From: Neobacillus niacini
Lineage (GTDB): Bacteria > Bacillota > Bacilli > Bacillales > Cytobacillaceae
DNA length: 64,000 nucleotides
Assembly: GCF_023715415.1 (NCBI RefSeq)
Contig: NZ_JAMBOB010000013.1
Coordinates: 23,965-87,964 of the forward strand
Direction of reading: 5' to 3'
Both the position numbers and the translations under genes were made by a program. The notes under the pieces are model-generated. The model was not told where the DNA came from, searched no databases, and saw only the letters and a program-made list of their open reading frames with translations. Of the stretch, positions 18,246 to 26,305 are shown piece by piece. Within the stretch, counting starts at the first letter, position 1; each line of letters opens with the position of its first letter.

Positions 18246-18257
18246 GAGGTGTGCGAC

Positions 18258-18629
18258 GTGGATAAAAAAGAGATATTTGAATCAGTTAGTAATATGGAAA
18301 CACAAATTGGCCATCTTTACCAACAACTCGGGGAATTAAAGCAGCATTTAGCCGAAATACTAGAAGAGAATCATTATTTAAAGCTTGAAAATGAACATCT
18401 AAGACGCCGTTTAGATGTAACAGCGGAAAAAGACAAGAAGGATGAGAAGGTTAAAAAGGGGACAACCTCCACCTTGTCTGCTGGAGATCGAACGCTGGAC
18501 ATTGGTGAAGGCTATGACAACCTTGCTCGTCTGTACCAAGAAGGATTTCACATTTGTAATCTACATTTTGGGAGCTTACGCAAGGAAGGCGATTGCTTAT
18601 TTTGTCTCTCCTTTCTTAATAAGAAATAA
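18258..18629 (+). CDS. yabA: DNA replication initiation control protein YabA
   Basis: A 123-residue protein with an N-terminal coiled coil (about 1-60) and a C-terminal zinc module (HICNLHFG...CLFC). YabA tethers DnaA to DnaN and blocks DnaA oligomers, limiting re-initiation. GTG 18258 is chosen because it gives the family start MDKKE and has AAGAGG 8 nt upstream; GTG 18249 overlaps that site. It is the last gene before a terminator. Confidence 0.94.
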   Translation: MDKKEIFESVSNMETQIGHLYQQLGELKQHLAEILEENHYLKLENEHLRRRLDVTAEKDKKDEKVKKGTTSTLSAGDRTLDIGEGYDNLARLYQEGFHICNLHFGSLRKEGDCLFCLSFLNKK

Positions 18630-18636
18630 CTTACTA

Positions 18637-18666
18637 GAGGTTGACCCAGGTCAGCCTCATTTTTTT
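18637..18666 (+). terminator. Terminator after yabA
   Basis: A 9-bp stem (18637-18645 with 18650-18658, one wobble) and a 4-nt loop are followed by ATTTTTTT. Confidence 0.8.
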
Positions 18667-18690
18667 ACAATAATTTTGAGGTGGATAGAA

Positions 18691-19431
18691 GTGGTTAATT
18701 TAAAAGATGATGAGCGGCTGGATTATTTACTAGCAGAAAATTTAAGGATCATTCAAAGTCCATCTGTTTTTGCTTTCTCACTTGATGCTGTCTTATTAGC
18801 TCGATTTGTCTATGTTCCCATTCAAAAGGGAAACATCATTGATTTATGCAGTGGAAATGGAGTTATACCATTGTTTTTAAGTGCTCGAACGAAAGGGAAG
18901 ATTACCGGTGTAGAGATACAAGAGCGCTTATATGATATGGCCATAAGGAGTATTGAATATAATAATCTTGGGGACCGCCTTCAGATGATTCACGGTGATA
19001 TAAAAGAGATCCCTAAACAGCTAGGACATGGGAAATTTGATGTGGTTACCTGTAACCCTCCCTATTTTCCAACTCCCTCCAAAGAAGAAATGAATCCGAA
19101 TGAGCACCTTGCCATTGCCCGCCATGAGATACTATGTACACTAGAGGATGCTGTAAAGGCTTCAAGTCAATTGGTCAGGCAGGGGGGAAAGGTGGCGTTT
19201 GTTCATCGTCCAGGACGTTTAATGGATATCATTTCGGCCTTGCGCCAGTATCGCCTTGAACCAAAGCGTATTCAGTTTGTGTACCCAAAGCAGGGGAAGG
19301 AGGCCAACACTCTGTTAATTGAAGCAATAAAAGATGGCAGTCCTGATTTAAAAATACTTCCTCCCTTATTTGTTTATAATGAAGAGGGGGAATACACGGT
19401 GGAAGTCAGAAAGATTTTATATGGAGAATAA
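18691..19431 (+). CDS. trmN6: tRNA1(Val) (adenine37-N6)-methyltransferase, YabB family
   Basis: A 246-residue SAM-dependent methyltransferase with a glycine-rich SAM loop (DLCSGNGVIPL) and the adenine-N6 motif NPPYF. GTG 18691 is chosen because GAGGTGG lies 6 nt upstream and the length matches YabB; the open frame back to 18442 runs through yabA and the terminator and is not translated. In B. subtilis the GIY-YIG gene yazA follows, but here rsmI starts 18 nt later. Confidence 0.92.
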   Translation: MVNLKDDERLDYLLAENLRIIQSPSVFAFSLDAVLLARFVYVPIQKGNIIDLCSGNGVIPLFLSARTKGKITGVEIQERLYDMAIRSIEYNNLGDRLQMIHGDIKEIPKQLGHGKFDVVTCNPPYFPTPSKEEMNPNEHLAIARHEILCTLEDAVKASSQLVRQGGKVAFVHRPGRLMDIISALRQYRLEPKRIQFVYPKQGKEANTLLIEAIKDGSPDLKILPPLFVYNEEGEYTVEVRKILYGE

Positions 19432-19449
19432 AAGAAACGGGTGGTCAAA

Positions 19450-20328
19450 GTGTGGCAGCAAAAAAGTTTTGAGAACGAGGCGCAAAAAGGAATCCTTTAT
19501 CTTGTTCCGACTCCAATTGGCAATCTTGAAGATATGAGTTTTCGTGCTGTAAGAATTTTAAAGGAAGCAGATTTAATAGCTGCAGAGGATACAAGAAATA
19601 CAAAAAAGCTATGCAATTACTTTGAGATTCAAACACCAGTTGTCAGCTATCATGAACATAATAAAGAATCAAGCGGAGAGAAGCTCATTCACAAGATTAA
19701 GGAAGGCCTGAAGATTGCTTTAGTAAGTGATGCGGGTATGCCGGCTATTTCAGACCCAGGATATGAACTTGTAGAGGCAGCAATAAGTGAGAAGGTAACT
19801 GTAGTGCCTTTACCAGGAGCTAACGCAGCACTCCCAGCATTAATTGCCTCAGGGCTTACATGTCAGCCCTTCTATTTTTATGGTTTCTTAAGCCGAAGTA
19901 AAAAAGAAAAGAAAGCCGAGTTAGAGACCTTAAAGAAACAGACAGGAACTCTTGTATTTTATGAGTCGCCGCATCGACTTAAAGAAACCTTAACGAGTAT
20001 GCACGATGTCCTTGGTAATCGTAAAGTAGCTATTTGCCGGGAGTTAACCAAAAAGTTTGAGGAATTTATTAGAGGAACCTTAGAGGAGATAATAGGGTGG
20101 GCAAATCAGGATGAGATTCGTGGTGAATTTTGTTTAATTGTTGAAGGTGCAGATGAAAGTAAATTAAAGCAAGAAGAAATAACATGGTGGGAAACCTTGT
20201 CGATAGAAGAACATGTTAATCACTACATAAGTCTTAAGGAAGTTCCCTCAAAAGATGCTATTAAACAAACGGCAATGGACCGGGGGATAAGCAAGCGTGA
20301 GGTGTACCAGGCCTATCATATTAACTAG
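19450..20328 (+). CDS. rsmI: 16S rRNA (cytidine1402-2'-O)-methyltransferase
   Basis: A 292-residue TP-methylase-fold enzyme that 2'-O-methylates C1402 in the ribosomal P site. Motifs: LVPTPIGNLED at the N-terminus, AEDTRNTKK, SYHEHN, LVSDAGMPAISDPG and PGANA. GTG 19450 gives the family start and has GGGTGG 6 nt upstream; GTG 19441 lies inside that site. It ends at a shared terminator with abrB. Confidence 0.94.
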   Translation: MWQQKSFENEAQKGILYLVPTPIGNLEDMSFRAVRILKEADLIAAEDTRNTKKLCNYFEIQTPVVSYHEHNKESSGEKLIHKIKEGLKIALVSDAGMPAISDPGYELVEAAISEKVTVVPLPGANAALPALIASGLTCQPFYFYGFLSRSKKEKKAELETLKKQTGTLVFYESPHRLKETLTSMHDVLGNRKVAICRELTKKFEEFIRGTLEEIIGWANQDEIRGEFCLIVEGADESKLKQEEITWWETLSIEEHVNHYISLKEVPSKDAIKQTAMDRGISKREVYQAYHIN

Positions 20329-20333
20329 TACCC

Positions 20334-20366
20334 AAAAAAAAGCTTCTCCCTTTTAAGGAGAAGCTT
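20334..20366 (-). terminator. Bidirectional terminator between rsmI and abrB
   Basis: A perfect 10-bp stem (20340-20349 with 20357-20366) has seven A residues on its left, so the minus strand gains a strong T tract for abrB. It can also end rsmI transcripts. Confidence 0.85.
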
Positions 20367-20374
20367 ACTGTATA

Positions 20375-20659
20375 TTATTTTACTAATTCAAATTGGCTTT
20401 TGATTTCATTTACTAACTGCTCTGCGCCCTCACGGCTTAGGATGAGTTTTCCGCCAGCAAGTGCTAGGTTGTCATCAGAAACTTCACCTGTTACTTGGCA
20501 AGTCATATTTGGCTTGTATTTCTTTAAAATAATGCGCTCATCATCAACATAAATTTCCAGTGCATCTTTTTCAGCAATACCAAGTGTTCTTCTTAATTCG
20601 ATTGGAATAACTACACGACCCAATTCATCAACTTTACGGACAATACCTGTAGATTTCAT
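20375..20659 (-). CDS. abrB: Transition-state regulator AbrB
   Basis: A 94-residue DNA-binding protein. The N-terminal swapped-hairpin domain (MKSTGIVRKVDELGRVVIP) binds DNA and the C-terminal half makes the tetramer. AbrB represses post-exponential genes during growth and is itself repressed by Spo0A. AGGAG precedes ATG. It is encoded opposite to its neighbours, as in B. subtilis. Confidence 0.97.
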   Translation of the reverse strand: MKSTGIVRKVDELGRVVIPIELRRTLGIAEKDALEIYVDDERIILKKYKPNMTCQVTGEVSDDNLALAGGKLILSREGAEQLVNEIKSQFELVK

Positions 20660-20708
20660 ATTTACTAGCTCCTCTCATAATAAACCTATTAATTTATTTC
20701 TCTATCTA

Positions 20709-20725
20709 TTCGTCATTATTCGACA
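20709..20725 (-). promoter_or_regulatory. Tandem Spo0A boxes in the abrB leader
   Basis: On the minus strand TGTCGAA (20725-20719) and TGACGAA (20715-20709) are spaced by three bases, the same layout as in B. subtilis abrB. They lie about 10-26 nt after the inferred start site, which suits repression by Spo0A-P. Confidence 0.85.
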
Positions 20726-20741
20726 TTATTTTTATAAATTA

Positions 20742-20770
20742 ATAATACCAGCCATTCCCATTTCCGTCAA
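20742..20770 (-). promoter_or_regulatory. abrB SigA promoter
   Basis: On the minus strand TTGACG (20770-20765) and TATTAT (20747-20742) are separated by exactly 17 bp, just upstream of the Spo0A boxes. Confidence 0.8.
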
Positions 20771-21032
20771 TTACTTTATAATAAAAAGTAATGGCAAATA
20801 TTATCAGTTTACAAGAATGTTGATATATCAATAAATAATGAATGACCATTCAATTGAAATAGAATTTTAATACTATTGTTAGATTAATATTGTTTTTTAA
20901 AATAAAATTTTAATTTCGACAAAAAACTACAATATTATCTATTCCGTTAGTATAATTTTCGACAGGGATATATAGTTTTATGGGGGGAGCAGAGAAAAAT
21001 ATAAAATAAATCTTTGCTTATATTTGCGTTTA

Positions 21033-21061
21033 TTGCACATTTATTGATTTTTGGGTATATT
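21033..21061 (+). promoter_or_regulatory. Candidate metS promoter
   Basis: TTGCAC and TATATT are separated by 17 bp, leaving a leader of about 65 nt before metS. No T-box or S-box structure is visible in the leader. Confidence 0.55.
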
Positions 21062-21131
21062 TTGATGATATAAGAGAGTGAAAAAGGGCTATAATGATTT
21101 AATAGAAAAGTCCCTATTAGGAGGATATCAA

Positions 21132-23099
21132 ATGCAAGGAAAATTAAAAACGTTTTATCTTACTACTCCGATTTATTATCCAAGTGGAAATTTACATATT
21201 GGCCATGCGTATACAACAGTAGCTGGAGACGCAATGGCACGCTATAAAAGGATGCGCGGCTTTGATGTTATGTATTTAACAGGAACCGATGAGCACGGAC
21301 AAAAAATCCAGCGCGTCGCTGCGGAAAAGGGGATTTCCCCGCAGCAGTATGTTGATGAAATTGTGGATGGGATTAAGGATTTATGGAAAAAGCTCGATAT
21401 CTCCTATGATGATTTTATTCGAACTACGGATGAGAGACATAAACAAATTGTCGAAGGGATTTTCGCTAGACTGCTGGAACAGGGAGATATTTACCTGGAC
21501 AAGTATGAAGGATGGTATTGTACACCGTGTGAATCCTTTTATACGGACCGCCAGTTAGTGGAAGGAAATTGTCCTGATTGCGGCAGGGGAGTAGAAATTG
21601 TTAAAGAGGAATCTTACTTTTTCAAAATGAGTAAGTATGTTGATCGATTATTGCAATACTATGAAGAAAATCCAGAGTTTATCCAGCCGGAATCACGTAA
21701 AAACGAGATGATAAATAATTTTATTAAGCCTGGTTTAGAGGATTTAGCCGTTTCTAGAACGACCTTTGATTGGGGAGTTAAGGTGCCGGGAGATCCCAAA
21801 CACGTTATTTATGTATGGATTGATGCTTTATCGAACTATATCACAGCTCTCGGTTATGGTACAGATAACGATAGTAAATACTTGAATTATTGGCCAGCTG
21901 ATGTTCATCTTGTTGGAAAAGAAATTGTTCGTTTTCATACGATTTATTGGCCTATCATGTTGATGGCGCTTGACCTGCCACTTCCTAAAAAGGTGTTTGC
22001 ACATGGCTGGTTATTAATGAAAGACGGTAAGATGTCTAAATCAAAAGGAAATGTAGTAGATCCTGTCACATTGATTGACCGCTATGGTCTCGATGCCCTT
22101 CGCTATTATTTGTTAAGAGAAGTACCATTTGGGGCTGATGGTGTTTTTACACCAGAGGGATTTGTAGAAAGAATTAATTTTGATTTAGCGAATGACCTTG
22201 GCAACCTATTAAACCGAACAGTGGCGATGATTGAGAAATATTTTGATGGTGTCATTCCTGCTTATACAGATTCAACAGGTGAATTTGATGAAGCACTGCT
22301 TCAAGTTAATCGTGAAACCGTTATTAAATATGAGGAAGCCATGGAGAAAATGGAATTTTCAGTTGCGCTAACATCCATTTGGCAATTAGTAAGCAGAAGT
22401 AATAAATATATAGATGAAACACAGCCGTGGACATTAGCAAAGTCAGAAGAACGTAAAGATGAACTTGCAAGTGTAATGGTTCATTTAGCTGAAACCTTAA
22501 GGAGAACAGCGATTCTTCTCCAGCCTTTCTTAACGGTGACACCTAATGGAATTTTCCAACAGCTTGGTGTTACCGATGTGGAACTTAAAGCTTGGGAAAG
22601 CCTAGATACCTTTGGTGGAATTCCAAGTGGAACAAAGGTTTCGAAAGGAAATCCGTTGTTCCCACGCCTTGAAATTGCAGAAGAAGTTGAATTTATCCGT
22701 ACTAAAATGGGAGGTTCAGCTCCAATGCTTGAGGAAAAACAAGTTGAAAAACAAGAAGAAAAGCCTGAGGAAATCGATGAAATTTCGATCGATGACTTTA
22801 TGAAAATTGATTTGAGAGTAGCAGAGGTTATACAGGCCGAACCCATTAAAAAGGCAGATAAGCTTCTAAAGCTTCAGTTGGATTTAGGCTATGAAAAACG
22901 TCAAGTAGTCTCTGGTATTGCCCAATATTATAAGCCTGAGGATTTAGTTGGAAGAAAAGTAATTTGTATTACAAATCTAAAGCCGGTGAAACTACGTGGT
23001 GAATTATCACAAGGGATGATATTGGCAGGTTCAAAAGATGGATCCCTATCATTAGCCACAGTTGATCAATCATTGCCTAATGGTTCTAAAGTAAAGTAG
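21132..23099 (+). CDS. metG: Methionine--tRNA ligase
   Basis: A 655-residue class I synthetase (metS in B. subtilis). Domains: Rossmann catalytic core with HIGH (GNLHIGHAYTT), zinc knuckle (CTPC...CPDCG), KMSKS, anticodon-binding helical domain (about 380-530) and a C-terminal OB-fold tRNA-binding domain (about 550-655). ATG 21132 is chosen because AGGAGG lies 7 nt upstream; the frame is open back to 21078 but without a ribosome site. Confidence 0.97.
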   Translation: MQGKLKTFYLTTPIYYPSGNLHIGHAYTTVAGDAMARYKRMRGFDVMYLTGTDEHGQKIQRVAAEKGISPQQYVDEIVDGIKDLWKKLDISYDDFIRTTDERHKQIVEGIFARLLEQGDIYLDKYEGWYCTPCESFYTDRQLVEGNCPDCGRGVEIVKEESYFFKMSKYVDRLLQYYEENPEFIQPESRKNEMINNFIKPGLEDLAVSRTTFDWGVKVPGDPKHVIYVWIDALSNYITALGYGTDNDSKYLNYWPADVHLVGKEIVRFHTIYWPIMLMALDLPLPKKVFAHGWLLMKDGKMSKSKGNVVDPVTLIDRYGLDALRYYLLREVPFGADGVFTPEGFVERINFDLANDLGNLLNRTVAMIEKYFDGVIPAYTDSTGEFDEALLQVNRETVIKYEEAMEKMEFSVALTSIWQLVSRSNKYIDETQPWTLAKSEERKDELASVMVHLAETLRRTAILLQPFLTVTPNGIFQQLGVTDVELKAWESLDTFGGIPSGTKVSKGNPLFPRLEIAEEVEFIRTKMGGSAPMLEEKQVEKQEEKPEEIDEISIDDFMKIDLRVAEVIQAEPIKKADKLLKLQLDLGYEKRQVVSGIAQYYKPEDLVGRKVICITNLKPVKLRGELSQGMILAGSKDGSLSLATVDQSLPNGSKVK

Positions 23100-23111
23100 A
23101 TAAACATTCAG

Positions 23112-23139
23112 AAAAGAGCCTTTATAGGCTCTTTTAATT
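23112..23139 (+). terminator. Terminator after metG
   Basis: A perfect 9-bp stem (23112-23120 with 23127-23135) and a 6-nt loop are followed by a T-rich tail. Confidence 0.8.
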
Positions 23140-23145
23140 TGAGAG

Positions 23146-23267
23146 ATGTCTAGCTACAGCGCCTAGGGGCTCGGGGTCATAAGCCAATCCGTCAAGAAGG
23201 TTAAAGAGCAACCTTCTCGCCGGCTCGTCTTATGCCGGTCGCCCCTGTTCAAGGCGCTTCCGCTTTT
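23146..23267 (+). repeat. Structured interspersed repeat element (about 120 nt)
   Basis: Begins ATGTCTAGCTACAGCGCC and ends AAGGCGCTTCCGCTTTT. Nested complementary arms are visible: GCGCC (23159-23163) with GGCGC (23253-23257), GGGGC (23166-23170) with GCCCC (23241-23245), CATAAG with CTTATG, AGCC with GGCT, and an 8-bp hairpin AGAAGGTT/AACCTTCT. It is GC-rich compared with its surroundings. It resembles noncoding repeats I associate with Bacillaceae genomes. A copy containing only the two ends lies at 46397-46432. Confidence 0.75.
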
Positions 23268-23271
23268 AAAT

Positions 23272-23287
23272 TGTTCCACGTGAAACA
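23272..23287. other. parS: parS chromosome-partition site
   Basis: TGTTCCACGTGAAACA is an exact match to the bacterial parS consensus (TGTTNCACGTGAAACA). Spo0J/ParB loads here as a CTP clamp and recruits SMC for origin segregation. Several origin-proximal parS sites are known in B. subtilis, and this region is origin-proximal by synteny. Confidence 0.95.
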
Positions 23288-23364
23288 AATTTCGTGGCAT
23301 TTCCATTTTTTCTTTATATGTTCGACAAGAAATAGTGATGAAATTCAACAAAGGAGTTTGACTT

Positions 23365-24132
23365 ATGCTATTTGATACACATGTTCATTTAAATGCAGAA
23401 CAATTTGAGGAAGACTTAGAAGAAGTAATTTCTAGGGCACAAGAGTCCGGAGTTTCGAAAATGGTTTGTGTGGGTTTTGACAGACCAACGATCAAAAGGG
23501 CAATGGAGCTTGCTGAAAGTTACGACTTTATCTATGCCTGTGTGGGCTGGCACCCTGTGGATGCGATTGATATGAGTGATGATGATTTACTCTGGATAGA
23601 AGAGTTAGCCTCTCACTCAAAGGTAGTGGCGATAGGGGAAATGGGGTTGGATTACCATTGGGACAAGTCTCCAAAAGACATCCAAAAAGAAGTGTTTCGG
23701 AAGCAAATCCGCTTGGCTAAAAAAGTGAAGCTTCCGATTGTGATTCATAATCGGGAGGCAACAGCTGATATTGTAGAAATACTACAAGAGGAGGATGCTG
23801 CTGAAGTTGGAGGAATCATGCATTGCTTTAGCGGAAGTCCTGAGGTTGCTTTAGAATGTCTAAAAATGAATTTTCTTATCTCTTTAGGAGGTCCGATTAC
23901 GTTCAAAAATGCCAAAAAACCCAAAGAAGTGGCAGCTGTCGTTCCGTTAGAAAAACTGCTGATTGAAACAGATTGCCCATATTTAGCTCCGCATCCTTAT
24001 CGTGGAAAACGTAATGAACCAGGATATGTAAAGTTAGTTGCAGAGCAAATAGCAGAAATTAAAGGTATATCACTTGAAGAAGTGGCCATCGCCACGACTG
24101 CCAATGCGAAAAAATTATTCGACATAAACTGA
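23365..24132 (+). CDS. tatD: TatD family metal-dependent deoxyribonuclease
   Basis: A 255-residue TIM-barrel hydrolase (YabD). Metal ligands are visible in FDTHVHLN, GEMGLDYH, VIHNRE, MHCFSG and ETDCPYLAP. The family are 3'-5' DNases/exonucleases of the cytoplasm. AAAGGAG lies 9 nt before ATG. It follows the parS site by about 80 nt. Confidence 0.93.
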   Translation: MLFDTHVHLNAEQFEEDLEEVISRAQESGVSKMVCVGFDRPTIKRAMELAESYDFIYACVGWHPVDAIDMSDDDLLWIEELASHSKVVAIGEMGLDYHWDKSPKDIQKEVFRKQIRLAKKVKLPIVIHNREATADIVEILQEEDAAEVGGIMHCFSGSPEVALECLKMNFLISLGGPITFKNAKKPKEVAAVVPLEKLLIETDCPYLAPHPYRGKRNEPGYVKLVAEQIAEIKGISLEEVAIATTANAKKLFDIN

Positions 24133-24134
24133 TA

Positions 24135-24176
24135 GACAAGCTTGTCGAAGTTAATAGAAGCTTGTCCAAACTTTTT
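24135..24176 (+). terminator. Terminator after tatD
   Basis: A perfect 9-bp stem (24135-24143 with 24158-24166) with a 14-nt loop is followed, 9 nt later, by TTTTT. The T tract is slightly displaced, so strength is uncertain. Confidence 0.6.
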
Positions 24177-24369
24177 AATATAACTTAAAGTTCTACATGC
24201 CTCCTTTTCCTCATAGGATAACCGTGTCGATAAGTTTCCCTTTGCAAATTTCCCAACTATATGCATAATAGGAAATACGTTCACAACAAATGCAAGGGTT
24301 GACAGCCGGCAGCATGTTTCTCAATAATCTCTCTGAGAGAAGGAGGCGTTTTTCATCGTATTCAAAAAC

Positions 24370-25548
24370 ATGAAAAACCTGTTTTCCAAGTCTTTGAGTA
24401 GAAAAAGGTTGGCGATCACTTTTGCTAGTTTTGTAGTTTTAGCAGCACTTCTTGGTTTTTCATACTATGAAGGATCTAAGTATACAGTTGCATTGACTCT
24501 TAACGGACAGCAAAAAGTAGTAAAAACGCATGCCAATACAGTTAAGGATGTATTCGCTCAACTTGAAATACCACTCAACTCAAAAGACTACTTGTCACCT
24601 TCAGCTGATGCTAAGGTGAAAGACAATCAAGAGATTGTCTGGAAACAAGCAAAGCAGGTTAAAATTGTCCAAGACAACGAGAAAAAAACGATATGGACAA
24701 CAGCAGGTACGGTCGCTGAGCTACTAAAAGAGCAGAAAATTGTATTGAACGAACAAGATGAAATTTCACCCAAGCCGCAGGAAACAATCAATAGCAAGAT
24801 GGATATTCGCATTAAATTAGCTCTTCATCTTACACTAGTTGACGGCGGAAAAGAACAGCAAGTATGGTCCACTTCGGCTACGGTCGCTGACTTTTTAACA
24901 CAACAGGGAATTAAACTTAATGAATTTGACCGAGTTGAACCGTCATTATCAGAGACAGTGAAAAGGGATGGCGTTATTAACGTCATACGCGTAGAAAAAG
25001 TCACCGATGTAGTGGAAGAACCAGTTCACTTTGCCGTGATCACCAAGAAAGATGAGAGCTTAGAAAAAGGAAAACAAGTAACTGTTAAAGATGGCAGACA
25101 GGGGCTTATTTCAAGAGAATATGAAGTCATCTTGGAAAACGGTAAAGAAGTTTCAAGAAAATTAATTAGTGAGCAGAGTCTTAGAGAGAAACTCGATAAA
25201 GTTGTGGCTGTTGGAACGAAGGAATTAGATATTCAGGTTTCCCGTGGAGCAGAAACTGGAACTGAGTTTTATGTTAATACTACTGCCTATACAGCTTATT
25301 GCAATGGCTGTTCAGGGGTAACAGCAACAGGATTTGATTTGCGTAATAATCCAAATGCAAAAATAATTGCTGTGGATCCTCGTGTGATTCCGCTGGGAAC
25401 AAAGGTTTATGTAGAAGGTTATGGCTATGCTGTAGCATCTGATACAGGTGGAGCGATAAAGGGACATAAGATTGATGTTTTCTTTCCAACGAAAGCGGAG
25501 GCTTTCCGCTGGGGTGTTAGGAAGGTAAAAATCAAAATATTACAATAA
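24370..25548 (+). CDS. yabE: Cell-wall-active 3D domain protein YabE (DUF348, G5 and 3D domains)
   Basis: A 392-residue secreted or membrane-anchored protein. A membrane segment (about 13-31) precedes repeated DUF348 domains (about 35-200), a G5 domain (about 205-290) and a C-terminal 3D domain (about 297-392) with the DTGGAIKGHKIDVFF and AVDPRVIPLGT motifs of the lytic-transglycosylase-like barrel. It resembles resuscitation-promoting factors and probably cleaves peptidoglycan. The only ATG (24370) lies 23 nt after AGGAGG, too far; an in-frame ATC at 24355 is 8 nt from it, so a non-canonical start adding five residues is possible. Confidence 0.9.
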   Translation: MKNLFSKSLSRKRLAITFASFVVLAALLGFSYYEGSKYTVALTLNGQQKVVKTHANTVKDVFAQLEIPLNSKDYLSPSADAKVKDNQEIVWKQAKQVKIVQDNEKKTIWTTAGTVAELLKEQKIVLNEQDEISPKPQETINSKMDIRIKLALHLTLVDGGKEQQVWSTSATVADFLTQQGIKLNEFDRVEPSLSETVKRDGVINVIRVEKVTDVVEEPVHFAVITKKDESLEKGKQVTVKDGRQGLISREYEVILENGKEVSRKLISEQSLREKLDKVVAVGTKELDIQVSRGAETGTEFYVNTTAYTAYCNGCSGVTATGFDLRNNPNAKIIAVDPRVIPLGTKVYVEGYGYAVASDTGGAIKGHKIDVFFPTKAEAFRWGVRKVKIKILQ

Positions 25549-25557
25549 GTTTAACGG

Positions 25558-25594
25558 TGCAGAGGTTATCATAGCCTCTGCATTTTGCTTTTTC
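25558..25594 (+). terminator. Terminator after yabE
   Basis: An 8-bp stem (25558-25565 with 25575-25582) is followed by TTTTGCTTTTT. Confidence 0.8.
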
Positions 25595-25744
25595 TCTAAT
25601 ATTCATTATACTTACAACGAATACATTAAGGTATTTACTTCATAATATGAAGACATTTGTTAATATAGACGATGGACATTACAAAAATGTTTCAATTATT
25701 TTTCGATTTTTTATATTTTTTATCATTCACGTACGGAGGAAATA

Positions 25745-26305
25745 ATGAAGATTAAAGAATTCATTGTGGTGGAGGGGAAAGACGATACCACCACGATTAA
25801 ACGAGCCGTTGATGCAGATACGATTGAAACCAATGGTTCTGCAATTAATGAAGAAACCATTGAAAGAATTAAAAGAGCACAAGAAACTAGAGGGGTGATT
25901 ATTTTTACAGACCCCGACTACCCAGGTGAGAAAATCAGGAAAACGATTGCTGAAAAAGTACCAGGTGCAAAACATGCCTTTTTACCGAAGGAAGTCGCCA
26001 TCGCTAAAAATGGAAAAGGCCTGGGTGTTGAACATGCCTCTTTAGAGGCAATTAGAAATGCATTAAGAGATGCACAAATCATGTCAGATACCATCAAAGA
26101 GGAAATCACACAAGAGGATTTAATTACAGCAGGACTCATTGGAGGAGCAGGTTCGAAAGAGAGAAGGACCATGTTGGGAAAAATTTTGAAAATCGGATAT
26201 ACCAATGGAAAGCAGCTTTATAAAAGGTTGATGATGTTTCAAATCAGCAGGCAGGAATTTGCAGAGGCACTTGCAGTTGTGATACAGGAGGAAAAAAATG
26301 AATAA
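25745..26305 (+). CDS. rnmV: Ribonuclease M5
   Basis: A 186-residue Toprim-domain endonuclease that matures 5S rRNA. VVEGKDD holds the catalytic Glu and FTDPDYPGEKIR the metal-binding acidic residues. CGGAGG lies 6 nt before ATG 25745. It overlaps ksgA by 8 nt, so the two rRNA-maturation genes are translationally coupled. Confidence 0.95.
   Translation: MKIKEFIVVEGKDDTTTIKRAVDADTIETNGSAINEETIERIKRAQETRGVIIFTDPDYPGEKIRKTIAEKVPGAKHAFLPKEVAIAKNGKGLGVEHASLEAIRNALRDAQIMSDTIKEEITQEDLITAGLIGGAGSKERRTMLGKILKIGYTNGKQLYKRLMMFQISRQEFAEALAVVIQEEKNE

Larger units (their letters stand above)
20660..21131. other. AT-rich divergent intergenic region abrB/metS
   Basis: This 472-nt region holds the abrB promoter and Spo0A boxes at its left end (20709-20770) and the metS promoter at its right end (21033-21061). 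The middle (about 20771-21030) is very AT-rich and I see no gene, T-box or other structured leader in it. A TTTCGACA-type sequence near 20915 and again near 20958 could be additional weak Spo0A-like boxes. Confidence 0.6.

Noticed and set aside
18442..18690. In-frame upstream extension of trmN6
   Set aside because: It overlaps yabA and crosses a terminator; GTG 18691 has a good ribosome site and gives the family length.
21062..21131. T-box or S-box riboswitch upstream of metG
   Set aside because: The leader is short and no specifier stem, T-box sequence or terminator/antiterminator pair is visible.
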